A stretch of DNA of 5,688 nt, taken from assembly GCA_947452875.1 (NCBI GenBank), contig CANGEZ010000154.1, forward strand, positions 1 through 5,688, written 5' to 3'. Below the pieces are notes generated by a model. The model saw only the letters and a list, made by a program, of their open reading frames with translations. It did not search any database and was not told the DNA's origin. Numbering within the stretch: the stretch's first letter is position 1; each line of letters opens with the position of its first letter. Shown here piece by piece: positions 1 to 5,688 of the stretch. The DNA comes from Chitinophagaceae bacterium (GTDB taxonomy: Bacteria; Bacteroidota; Bacteroidia; Chitinophagales; Chitinophagaceae). The translations under genes were made by a program, and so were the position numbers.

Positions 1-323
1 AAATCAACTTTCCCGCTAAAATACTTAAGTGTTGATTTGAAATTGGGATCGAAAGTACTTTCCAATTTGCCATTTTCTTTCACTTTGCCATCCAATTTCA
101 CCAAAGGATTTTTTACAAATGAAAAGCTAGTAGGTACAGGCCCCTCGCCTGTTTGTTGTGAATAAATATGCCAGTTTCCATCAATGGCTGCACTCATGTG
201 AAGCTCATATTGCTTTGCGGAAATTTTAGTTGCAGAGAATGCCCAGTTTACAGGATTTTCTACTTGAGCGAATCCAATGTTAACGATGAACATGAAGATT
301 AATGCAAAAACTATTTTTTTCAT
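1..323 (-). CDS. DsbD N-terminal-domain protein, secreted (partial, 3' end outside window)
   Basis: The start codon and 107 complete codons are present; the rest lies left of the window. Residues 1-19 form a clear signal peptide (MKK, then a hydrophobic run ending GFA), with likely cleavage before Gln20 in the FAQ style common in Bacteroidota. The mature part begins VENPVNWAFSATKIS and carries NWHIYSQ (residues 50-56), the hallmark of the DsbD N-terminal domain (DsbC/DsbD alpha-like fold), followed by a Pro/Thr/Ser strand and an FDPNFK segment. In full-length DsbD this periplasmic domain passes electrons from the membrane CcdA-like core to periplasmic thiol proteins. Bacteroidota also encode it as a short stand-alone protein, often next to a CcdA/thioredoxin fusion. 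The window does not show which form this is, nor whether the cysteine pair is present, because no Cys occurs in the visible part. It follows purQ on the same strand after 152 nt, so co-transcription is uncertain. Family is fairly sure; exact role is open. Confidence 0.8.
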   Translation of the reverse strand, partial: MKKIVFALIFMFIVNIGFAQVENPVNWAFSATKISAKQYELHMSAAIDGNWHIYSQQTGEGPVPTSFSFVKNPLVKLDGKVKENGKLESTFDPNFKSTLKYFSGKVD

Positions 324-475
324 GTGTTTGTTTTAATTTTTCGTTATTGTCACATATTATACCCTAGATACTAATCTCCGTATGGAATGAGGCTTTCTCT
401 TATGGGTATTTCATACTGATTTTTTTAGCGCTTGTAAATATATACACTCAATATTTTTATTCGAACTAATAAATG
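324..475. other. Intergenic region between purQ and the dsbD-like gene
   Basis: This 152-nt AT-rich gap separates the purQ stop codon from the dsbD-like start. I found no TAnnTTTG box on the minus strand to drive the dsbD-like gene. A TATAAT sequence read on the minus strand (356-361) lies 33 nt before the ATG, but that is not the Bacteroidota consensus. The only structured element is a plus-sense hairpin followed by a T-run (380-426), listed separately. No ORF or RNA gene is supported here. Confidence 0.5.
380..426 (+). terminator. Possible orphan hairpin with T-run, plus sense
   Basis: Positions 380-388 (GTATGGAAT) can pair with 408-416 (ATTTCATAC) in a nine-pair stem with one G-U pair and a 19-nt loop. 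Three bases later comes a run of seven T (420-426). Read on the plus strand this resembles an intrinsic terminator. However, both flanking genes run on the minus strand, so nothing obvious is terminated. The large loop and AT-rich stem make chance formation quite possible. Confidence 0.25.
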
Positions 476-1159
476 TTAAATCATTATAGCATTCAACTGA
501 AACAAAGAATTGAATACGATTTTTCCATCCTGATTGGCCAAATCCTTGCTGCAGGCTCTTTCCGGATGAGGCATCATGCCAAAAACATTTCTGTTTTCAT
601 TGCAAATACCGGCGATATTGTCTGTGGTACCGTTAGGATTGGCTGCTGAGGTAATGTCGCCATTTTCATTACAATACTTGTAAATAACTTGATTATTGGC
701 ATATAATTTATCGAGAACAGCTTTTTCTGCAAAATATCGGCCTTCACCATGTGCAATTGGGATTTGCAAAGGTTTTTGAGAAGACTCCAACATATCTTTC
801 AAATACACATTTTTACATACAAACTGCTGGTTGGCATTTCTCAACAACACGCCAGGAAGCAAGCCACTTTCGCAAAGTATCTGAAATCCATTGCAAACAC
901 CAAGTACTTTACCACCTTGATTAGCAAAATCTATTACACTTTGCATCATCGGGCTAAAACGTGCGATGGCGCCACATCTTAGGTAATCGCCATAACTAAA
1001 CCCACCCGGCAAAACGATACAATCTTCTGTAGAAAACATACTGATATCCTTGTCTTTATGCCAAAGTGTGATGACTTCCTTATTCAAATCATGCTGCAAA
1101 GCTTCGATCATGTCTCTATCGCAGTTTGAACCCGGGAAAACGACTACTCCAAATTTCAT
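476..1159 (-). CDS. purQ: Phosphoribosylformylglycinamidine synthase subunit PurQ (glutaminase)
   Basis: PurQ hydrolyses glutamine and supplies ammonia to PurL, which with PurS converts FGAR to FGAM in the fourth step of de novo purine synthesis in the cytoplasm. The 227-residue protein has the usual length of the separate subunit and is a complete class I glutamine amidotransferase. GSNCDRD lies near residues 10-16 and LPGGFSYGDYLRCGAIA at 50-66. The nucleophile elbow GVCNGFQIL carries Cys89, HGEGRY is at 137-142, and the C-terminal HPE supplies His198 and Glu200. All three catalytic residues are present. The ATG start puts the family's N-terminal KFGVVVFPGSN strand directly at the start. 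No good Shine-Dalgarno is visible, as is normal in this phylum. A promoter-like pair lies just upstream, within the end of the DUF6427-like gene. Neither purL nor purS lies beside it in this window. Identification is near certain. Confidence 0.97.
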   Translation of the reverse strand: MKFGVVVFPGSNCDRDMIEALQHDLNKEVITLWHKDKDISMFSTEDCIVLPGGFSYGDYLRCGAIARFSPMMQSVIDFANQGGKVLGVCNGFQILCESGLLPGVLLRNANQQFVCKNVYLKDMLESSQKPLQIPIAHGEGRYFAEKAVLDKLYANNQVIYKYCNENGDITSAANPNGTTDNIAGICNENRNVFGMMPHPERACSKDLANQDGKIVFNSLFQLNAIMI

Positions 1160-1186
1160 TTCAAATGTTTTAATTGTAAAGAGTCA

Positions 1187-1220
1187 CAAATCTACATCAA
1201 GCCGATTAATGTATCACAAA
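1187..1220 (-). promoter_or_regulatory. Bacteroidota-type promoter for purQ
   Basis: Read on the minus strand, TTTG (1220-1217) is followed after 22 nt by TAGATTTG (1194-1187), a full match to the TAnnTTTG -7 element. The spacing is one or two bases longer than the commonest form. Transcription would start near 1181, leaving a leader of roughly 20 nt before the purQ ATG, too short for a riboswitch. The -33 box falls inside the last codons (Phe-Val) of the upstream membrane-protein gene, and the -7 box lies just past its stop codon. Confidence 0.5.
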
Positions 1221-2192
1221 ATAATATCCCATAATTGTGGCTAAAATAAAAAGCGACCAGTGGGAAAATATTGGAAACCATCTTCTGCTGGGGAAAAGAA
1301 AGGAAGAAGCGGCTATTACAGAAAGCGGAATGATTGACAACAGGTAAAAGTCCATCCCGGAATGGAGATTTAAAAACGGAAGCACCAAAGCGAAAAACAA
1401 AAAAAGGAAAATTATTGTCCAACTTTTACGGGATTGTACCAGCAATTTTCTCATATTGTTCTGTATGAAAACAAATCCAATGAAAACAGATATCAAAATA
1501 ATTACTAAAGCCACCCAATCATAAATTGAAAAATTAATTTTTGGTAAGCCAATGCCTAAAATGGGATTCAATAGTTTGGTGTCATATCTCATTAAGAAAA
1601 TAGCAGACCAAAACAAATAGATTGGCGTAAATACACCGAGTATTACAATGATCCATTCTGGTAATCTAAAAGCTCTGGTAATACTCAATCCGAAAAATAT
1701 CAACAGCAAAAAAACAATGGAGGGGAAATAAATGAGCATGCTTAATCCTAGCATTAAACCTATGTTGTAAAATGTTTTATTAGCTTCATGTACATGTTGC
1801 AATTTGCATAATCTTGAGATGATTAAAATAAACAATGTAGCCACCATCATCAGCGAACTCAACACGTACCATTGAGAGAATAAAGAGGTCAGCAACAAAT
1901 AACACATAGCCGTAAGGTGATTGGGCTTGGGATATAATTTGTTCTTGTTTACAATTTCATTTAATAACAGCGACTGAATAAAAAGCAACAAAAAAGCCAG
2001 TACTGCAAAAATCATTTTATTTCCTTTAAATGCGATGTTGAGTGAATCAATGCAAATTTTGTATAAATAACTATCTTCTTTGGCTACGGTAGGCATGGAA
2101 GGATGGATGAACATCGGCCATTTGATCATCAGTCCATAAATCAACAACAAGAAATTATTAAAAGGAAGATTCGATTTAAAGTTACCTAACAC
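1206..2192 (-). CDS. DUF6427-like multi-pass inner-membrane protein
   Basis: This 328-residue protein is almost entirely hydrophobic, with about eight to nine membrane segments. Approximate positions are 12-26, 58-80, 93-125 (one or two helices), 143-171, 178-200, 225-245, 258-275, 282-300 and 309-326. The N-terminus FKSNLPFNNFLLLIYGLMIKW resembles the conserved start of DUF6427 proteins, a Bacteroidota family without a proven function, some of which were once mislabelled as beta-carotene monooxygenases. The start is GTG: it keeps that conserved N-terminus, an in-frame TAA lies five codons upstream, and the first internal ATG (Met22) would delete the first helix. From memory, DUF6427 genes often lie beside purine or uracil salvage genes in this phylum, which fits purQ 46 nt downstream. 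No catalytic motif is visible. Membrane location is sure; family assignment is from memory of its N-terminal pattern. Confidence 0.75.
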   Translation of the reverse strand: MLGNFKSNLPFNNFLLLIYGLMIKWPMFIHPSMPTVAKEDSYLYKICIDSLNIAFKGNKMIFAVLAFLLLFIQSLLLNEIVNKNKLYPKPNHLTAMCYLLLTSLFSQWYVLSSLMMVATLFILIISRLCKLQHVHEANKTFYNIGLMLGLSMLIYFPSIVFLLLIFFGLSITRAFRLPEWIIVILGVFTPIYLFWSAIFLMRYDTKLLNPILGIGLPKINFSIYDWVALVIILISVFIGFVFIQNNMRKLLVQSRKSWTIIFLFLFFALVLPFLNLHSGMDFYLLSIIPLSVIAASSFLFPSRRWFPIFSHWSLFILATIMGYYFVIH

Positions 2193-2278
2193 AATAAGAA
2201 TGATTTATTTAAAAGATAATTGACTGCAAAAATGCTTAAATAATTGTACTTAAAAAAATGTGATTGTTGGTTTGAAAA

Positions 2279-3787
2279 TTAAAGTTCGATTTTGGCGAAT
2301 CCTATCTTATTAAAATAAATAAATGGAACAACAATCATATTGGATCCTACTTGCTTCGCCAGTTTGGGCATGAATTCATAATTACGTTGTTCATTTCTAA
2401 TGATGGGAAATTTTCTGATATTGCCATTTGTTGAAAGTGCATTATCGGTAATCAACGATTTATCCTGCGCATTTTCAATAAACATAAAATGAATTTCCTT
2501 TCCGGTATTCATGAAACCAAAAGACAAATTATTATCATTGTCGGTATCATACTGGCGTTTGTTGATTTCATTTATAGAAGTGGTTTGCAAGCTACTATCA
2601 ACATCAGCAATAAAAATGTTATTGTAATAATATCTGGATCGGCCTTGATCGAAGTTGTTGCCATATGGCCGGTAGCTGTTGTAATATGGACTGTTCATAT
2701 AATAACCATTGGAAGAACTATATGGCATATAAGGATTATACGGATCATAGCGATTCCATCTGTTATCATCATATAGCGTTTCATTATAGAAATCTTCTGC
2801 AATCAGCATGAAGCCGCCCGATTTTCTGAGGATGATATTTTTGGGAATCAGATTATCGTATGTAGCATTGACATTACTGCCTATTGATTTTCTATCTGAT
2901 GAAAATGCATTAAAAGAAGTTTGACAGGTATCGAGTTGATTTGTGCCAATTGATACTGATAAAAGTCCTTCTATATTTCTTTCGTTTTCACTGTAATAAA
3001 AAGCATTGAACAAATATTTTTTGTTTCTGTTGTCGATTTTAATCAATGGCATATTCGCAGCTTTGTCTTCAAGTGGAATGTTTACAGTTAGCAAACTGTC
3101 TTTGTGTAATTGATGGAAAAAAACTTTTAGGGCAGTTGCTGGGGAATTGGCATTTTTTTTAAAAGTTTGAGCGAAAATAAAATGGCCATCATTGTCTACA
3201 GCCACATCGCTATACATTTCCTTGTGTTGGTTAATAACAATTTTTTGTGTGAAACTATCTACAGCATTGAATTTGGCGTCAAACACAACTGCCATAAAAT
3301 CGAGCTGATCGTTTTTGATATAACGTTTGTACAAAAGAATTTTGGATTTGTCTTCGCTATAGGTTGTTGCGTAAATTTTATTATTTGCCAAAAAAGAAAT
3401 TGAAGTTGATTCCAGCATGAAAGGACCTGAAATCACATTCCCATTAACTGCTACATCTGCCGCCGCACAAAACACAATATTATTTTTTTGATATTGATAA
3501 ATGACAAAAAAATGATCAGCATAACATACAAAATCAATATCAATAATTTTATCGGGAATGAAATCAAAATTATTTTCAGACACCAATTGCATGTCTTTAT
3601 CATAAACCGCAATGCTATGTTGACGGGATACATTCTTATAAACCAACAAATCCGAACTGAATTTGCCTAGAATTTCAAACTTCATACTGGCATTGTCTTT
3701 TTTCTGCGGTTCCGTGTAAATAACTTTCTGACAAAAGCAGTTAGAAAATAATAAAAGTTGTATCAATAAAATAAATGCAGACTTCAT
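2279..3787 (-). CDS. Exported protein of unknown function with Tyr/Pro-rich linker
   Basis: I cannot assign a function to this 502-residue protein. Residues 1-19 are a signal peptide (MKSAFILLIQLLLFSNCFC) with probable signal peptidase I cleavage before Gln20; the sequence before Cys17 is a poor lipobox. The remainder alternates short beta-strand-like stretches with polar turns, for example IDIDFVCYADHFFVIYQY (82-99) and YSDVAVDNDGHFIFAQTF (192-209), suggesting an all-beta, possibly propeller-like fold in the periplasm or on the surface. GGFMLIAEDFY (324-334) and YYNNIFIADVD (387-397) flank a Tyr/Pro/Asn-rich low-complexity linker at 339-388. From memory, similar proteins in Chitinophagaceae share this GGF-AE, linker, NI-D layout. 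No catalytic motif, C-terminal sorting domain or outer-membrane barrel signature is visible. It has its own promoter-like boxes and is transcribed divergently from the SDR gene. The ATG start is fixed by the signal peptide. Confidence 0.75.
   Translation of the reverse strand: MKSAFILLIQLLLFSNCFCQKVIYTEPQKKDNASMKFEILGKFSSDLLVYKNVSRQHSIAVYDKDMQLVSENNFDFIPDKIIDIDFVCYADHFFVIYQYQKNNIVFCAAADVAVNGNVISGPFMLESTSISFLANNKIYATTYSEDKSKILLYKRYIKNDQLDFMAVVFDAKFNAVDSFTQKIVINQHKEMYSDVAVDNDGHFIFAQTFKKNANSPATALKVFFHQLHKDSLLTVNIPLEDKAANMPLIKIDNRNKKYLFNAFYYSENERNIEGLLSVSIGTNQLDTCQTSFNAFSSDRKSIGSNVNATYDNLIPKNIILRKSGGFMLIAEDFYNETLYDDNRWNRYDPYNPYMPYSSSNGYYMNSPYYNSYRPYGNNFDQGRSRYYYNNIFIADVDSSLQTTSINEINKRQYDTDNDNNLSFGFMNTGKEIHFMFIENAQDKSLITDNALSTNGNIRKFPIIRNEQRNYEFMPKLAKQVGSNMIVVPFIYFNKIGFAKIEL
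2624..2773 (-). repeat. Tyr/Pro-rich low-complexity segment of the exported protein
   Basis: Codons 339-388 hold 14 tyrosines in 50 residues, plus many Asn, Pro, Ser and Gly. Short x-Pro-Tyr units recur: DPY, NPY, MPY, SPY and RPY. The codons vary (TAT and TAC are both used), so this is a compositional protein repeat rather than a recent DNA duplication. It sits between two ordered beta-like stretches and probably forms an exposed flexible loop. Confidence 0.7.
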
Positions 3788-3820
3788 GTACTAAGTTATT
3801 CGGATGAAATTTCAGTAAAA

Positions 3821-3853
3821 CAAAAGTATCTTTAATCAAACAAAAGGAACAAA
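3821..3853 (-). promoter_or_regulatory. Bacteroidota-type promoter for the exported-protein gene
   Basis: On the minus strand TTTG (3853-3850) is followed after 21 nt by TACTTTTG (3828-3821), a full TAnnTTTG match. The expected start site is near 3815, about 28 nt before the ATG at 3787. The -33 box lies within 20 nt of the start of the divergent SDR gene. Both genes therefore share a very short control region. Confidence 0.5.
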
Positions 3854-3868
3854 TAATTGTTAGAAAAA

Positions 3869-4804
3869 ATGATGACCAACGGGAAAAATATTTTAATAAC
3901 AGGTGGCACAGGCCTTGTGGGCAATGCGCTCTGTACTATGCTGACTGAGAAAGGCTATTCAGTGACTGTACTCACCCGTTCAACAAATAAATCAACAAAT
4001 AATTCAGCTGTAGATTATGCCCACTGGGACATTAACAACAATTACATCGATCCTGTAGCCATTTCAAAAGCCGATTACATCATCCATCTTGCCGGAGCTG
4101 GTGTTGTAGACAAAAAATGGACCGCTGCTTATAAAAAGGAAATTCAAGACAGTAGAATTAAGAGCAGTGAACTTATCATCCATTCCCTTCAAAACAATTC
4201 TCATAAAGTAAAAGCCATTATCAGTGCATCTGCTATTGGATGGTATGGCCCAGATGTAAAAGAAAATTATCAGTTTGTAGAAACGGATGCTGCCGATGTT
4301 CATTTCCTTGGTGAAACCTGCAAATTATGGGAAGAAAGTATTGAGCCAGCGACAAAATTGGGGATTAGGGTTTGTAAAATCAGAACGGGAATTGTGTTGA
4401 GTAAAAATGGTGGCGCATTGGCAGAATTTATGAAACCGATTCGTTTAGGCATAGCCGGTATATTAGGCAACGGTAAGCAAATAGTGAGCTGGATACATAT
4501 TGATGACTTATGTAGGATTTTTATTCATGCAATCGAAAATGAAAATCTAAATGGAAGCTACAACGCAGTGGCTCCGGCACCTGTAAGCAATAAAACACTT
4601 ACTCTTACTTTGGCAAAAATCATGAAAGGTATTTTCTTCATCCCATCATACGTACCCAAATTTGTTTTGAAAATCATGATGGGAGAAAGAAGCATAGAAG
4701 TTTTAAAAAGCACCAATGTCAGTTGTGAAAAAATCAGAAATACAGGATTTACCTTTCTTTACCCTTCCATCGAAGTAGCATTGAGGCAACTATTGAAAAA
4801 ATAA
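3869..4804 (+). CDS. TIGR01777 family atypical SDR / epimerase-like NAD(P)-binding protein (YfcH/SDR39U1 type)
   Basis: This 311-residue protein belongs to the atypical extended short-chain dehydrogenase group; its substrate is not established in the family. The N-terminal Rossmann glycine motif GGTGLVG is at residues 12-18, and VTVLTR ends at about 37, where Arg may contact an NADP phosphate. HLAGAGVVDKKW (73-84) and SASAIGWYGP (119-128) are family signatures, and the second replaces the classical YxxxK site. FLGETCKLWEES (146-157) and SWIHIDDL (207-214) follow. The C-terminal region from about 240 (PVSNKTLT to YPSIEVALRQLL) matches the DUF1731 domain. Length is as expected and the gene looks intact. 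I chose the first ATG of ATGATG. An in-frame TTG at 3857 preceded by AAAGGA and the second ATG at 3872 are alternatives; family members usually start only a few residues before the ILITGGTG strand. It is divergent from the exported-protein gene and convergent with the permease. Family is confident, reaction is unknown. Confidence 0.92.
   Translation: MMTNGKNILITGGTGLVGNALCTMLTEKGYSVTVLTRSTNKSTNNSAVDYAHWDINNNYIDPVAISKADYIIHLAGAGVVDKKWTAAYKKEIQDSRIKSSELIIHSLQNNSHKVKAIISASAIGWYGPDVKENYQFVETDAADVHFLGETCKLWEESIEPATKLGIRVCKIRTGIVLSKNGGALAEFMKPIRLGIAGILGNGKQIVSWIHIDDLCRIFIHAIENENLNGSYNAVAPAPVSNKTLTLTLAKIMKGIFFIPSYVPKFVLKIMMGERSIEVLKSTNVSCEKIRNTGFTFLYPSIEVALRQLLKK
3980..4003 (+). repeat. In-frame 12-bp tandem duplication in the SDR gene
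   Basis: Two adjacent copies of TCAACAAATAA(A/T) differ only at the last base and encode STNK then STNN. They sit directly after the second beta strand and its Arg, a loop that normally tolerates length change in Rossmann proteins. Confidence 0.7.
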
Positions 4805-4830
4805 ATTACAAATCATGTTTGATGATTTGT
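4795..4830 (-). terminator. Probable intrinsic terminator of the permease gene
   Basis: Positions 4808-4816 (ACAAATCAT) and 4822-4830 (ATGATTTGT) form a perfect nine-pair stem with a five-base loop. Read on the minus strand the stem is followed by AATTTATTTTTTC, a T-rich tract running through about 4796. The stem is AT-rich (two G-C pairs), so strength is uncertain. It overlaps the last seven codons and the first base of the permease stop, and the T-tract lies in the last codons of the convergent SDR gene. On the plus strand no T-run follows, so it should act mainly on the permease transcript. Confidence 0.5.
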
Positions 4831-5630
4831 CTTCTGCCCATCCAGTAAAATAATACCACATAAAAGATGGCTAATGCAATTACGATGTTTGTATAATCAG
4901 TGGGCAAAGCGCTCTTGGCAATGGATTTTAAAGGATTGTCTGGAAAACTTAATAAACCATCTGAAGCATTCATTGGAAGATAATCTCCCATACTGCCAGG
5001 ATCAAAGCTTGAAGTTGCTTTTATTTTCAGGCTCCAGAAATCTAGTAATTGCGCGATGATATTTTCAGCTCCCAAGTAAATAAAATAAGCACCTACAGCA
5101 AAGCCAGTTCTTTTCAACCAAACAGAAATAAACACGGCAATTAAATTATATGACAGTGCTTTTAGAAAGAAGAAAACAACGTGAGTAAAGCCGTCCAATG
5201 AAAAAGCAGTTCCAGTACTGTAAGCAAAAATTAAACCTGTAATGATTACAATTAATGTTGAACAAATCGCGAAAATCAAAGCCAGCGTCATTTTTACATT
5301 AACAAATTGATTTCTGCTTAAACCATCTATTATATTTTGACGATTGGTTCTGAAAGTAAATTCATTCGTAATTAGAATTATCAACAACAATACAGGAAGA
5401 ATTAACAGGTATCCTGAAGTGTAGCTGACAGATTTCCAAACATACTTAAAATCGTAAGGATTAAATTTGTCAAGAAGCATGGCTGCGCTTGAATTATTAA
5501 TCATGTTGTCAAAAACACTGTAAACAATATAATTGGAAAGCAAGATTCCAATGGTAAAAAAAATGGCTATGATTAAAAACACTTTATAGTTTTTAATTTT
5601 CATCCACTCTATTTTTAAAAGATGCATCAT
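4806..5630 (-). CDS. ABC-2-type transporter permease (BcrB-like)
   Basis: This 274-residue inner-membrane protein has the six-helix layout of ABC-2-type exporter permeases. Segments lie at about 17-38, 73-89, 113-137, 149-171, 175-196 and 246-264. The N-terminus LLKIEWMKIKNYKVF is the amphipathic Lys-rich start typical of the family. After helix 2 comes NEFTFRTNRQNIIDGLSRNQF (89-109), the cytoplasmic coupling segment with a Glu and an Arg-rich turn that contacts the ATPase. Extracytoplasmic loops lie at about 40-71 and 200-245. Ten nt upstream an ABC ATPase-like C-terminus ends on the same strand, so the two probably form one operon and one exporter, with two ATPase and two permease copies expected. 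The substrate cannot be read from the sequence; relatives include bacitracin-type export, gliding-related and unknown systems. Two ATG codons occur in tandem at the start; the first is used here. Confidence 0.88.
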   Translation of the reverse strand: MMHLLKIEWMKIKNYKVFLIIAIFFTIGILLSNYIVYSVFDNMINNSSAAMLLDKFNPYDFKYVWKSVSYTSGYLLILPVLLLIILITNEFTFRTNRQNIIDGLSRNQFVNVKMTLALIFAICSTLIVIITGLIFAYSTGTAFSLDGFTHVVFFFLKALSYNLIAVFISVWLKRTGFAVGAYFIYLGAENIIAQLLDFWSLKIKATSSFDPGSMGDYLPMNASDGLLSFPDNPLKSIAKSALPTDYTNIVIALAIFYVVLFYWMGRRQIIKHDL

Positions 5631-5640
5631 AGTTGTTTGA

Positions 5641-5688
5641 TTAATTGGTCAATTCAAGGAATTTAGTTTCCAAACTTTTCTTTTTGAG
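5641..5688 (-). CDS. C-terminal end of probable ABC transporter ATPase (partial, 5' end outside window)
   Basis: Only the last 15 codons and the TAA stop are in the window, reading LKKKSLETKFLELTN. The pattern SLE-x-x-FLELT is how many BcrA-type ABC-2 exporter ATPases end. It lies 10 nt before the permease ATG on the same strand, the usual ATPase-permease order. The stretch is too short to show Walker or signature motifs, so the call rests on this tail plus the neighbour. Confidence 0.7.
   Translation of the reverse strand, partial: LKKKSLETKFLELTN

Noticed and set aside
749..982. Plus-strand 77-codon open frame
   Set aside because: It lies antisense within purQ, whose full set of catalytic motifs fixes the real frame.
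1160..1205. Purine riboswitch ahead of purQ
   Set aside because: The gap is only 46 nt and the likely leader about 20 nt, too short for an aptamer, and no conserved purine-aptamer bases are seen.
1192..1422. Minus-strand 76-codon frame rich in Phe
   Set aside because: It is an alternative frame inside the DUF6427-like gene, whose helices continue through this stretch in the main frame.
2193..2278. Separate promoter or terminator between the exported-protein gene and the DUF6427-like gene
   Set aside because: Only a 7-of-8 match (CATTTTTG on the minus strand) was found, with no TTTG at proper spacing, and no stable hairpin could be drawn.
2489..2776. Plus-strand 95-codon open frame with a hydrophobic product
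   Set aside because: It is wholly antisense to the exported-protein gene, and its Ile/Val richness is the complement of the Tyr/Asn codons there. No promoter or family resemblance was seen.
3731..3787. Lipoprotein signal (Cys17) at the start of the exported protein
   Set aside because: The residues before Cys17 (Phe-Ser-Asn) fit a lipobox poorly, while a signal peptidase I site before Gln20 fits the phylum's usual pattern.
1..5688. Mobile element, CRISPR array, defence system, tRNA or rRNA
   Set aside because: No transposase or recombinase motifs, terminal repeats, regularly spaced repeats or RNA gene signatures were found; the genes are housekeeping-like and similar in composition.

Overview
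This window is an ordinary-looking chromosomal stretch from a member of the Bacteroidota, most likely near the Chitinophagaceae/Sphingobacteriia. The evidence is an AT-rich base composition, signal peptides ending just before Gln (FAQ and CFCQ), little Shine-Dalgarno use, and two good matches to the Bacteroidota promoter form (TTTG then TAnnTTTG). It also carries families typical of that phylum: a DUF6427-like membrane protein, a Bacteroidota-type DsbD N-terminal domain and a BcrB-like ABC permease. The lineage is an inference from protein character, not a database match.

Layout, left to right. (1) Positions 1-323, minus strand: the start of a secreted DsbD-type protein, cut by the window edge. 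(2) 476-1159, minus: purQ, the glutaminase subunit of FGAM synthase. (3) 1206-2192, minus: a multi-pass membrane protein of the DUF6427 type, starting with GTG. (4) 2279-3787, minus: a large exported protein of unknown function with a striking Tyr/Pro-rich linker. (5) 3869-4804, plus: a TIGR01777-type (YfcH/SDR39U1) atypical SDR NAD(P)-binding protein, divergent from gene 4. (6) 4806-5630, minus: a six-helix ABC-2-type permease, convergent with gene 5. (7) 5641-5688, minus: the last 15 codons of what is probably the ATPase partner of that permease.

Genes 4, 3 and purQ could be partly co-transcribed: gaps are 86 and 46 nt, and promoter-like boxes lie upstream of gene 4 and upstream of purQ. 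The purQ promoter boxes overlap the last codons of the DUF6427-like gene. The ATPase and permease look like a two-gene operon (10 nt gap) ending in a hairpin plus T-rich tract placed over the converging 3' ends of genes 5 and 6. The other neighbours share no obvious pathway.

I found no mobile element, CRISPR array, tRNA, rRNA or riboswitch, and no convincing new multi-gene system. The points most worth a second look are the Tyr/Pro-rich insert, purQ separated from purL/purS, the overlapping convergent 3' ends, and an orphan hairpin with a T-run between purQ and the dsbD-like gene.
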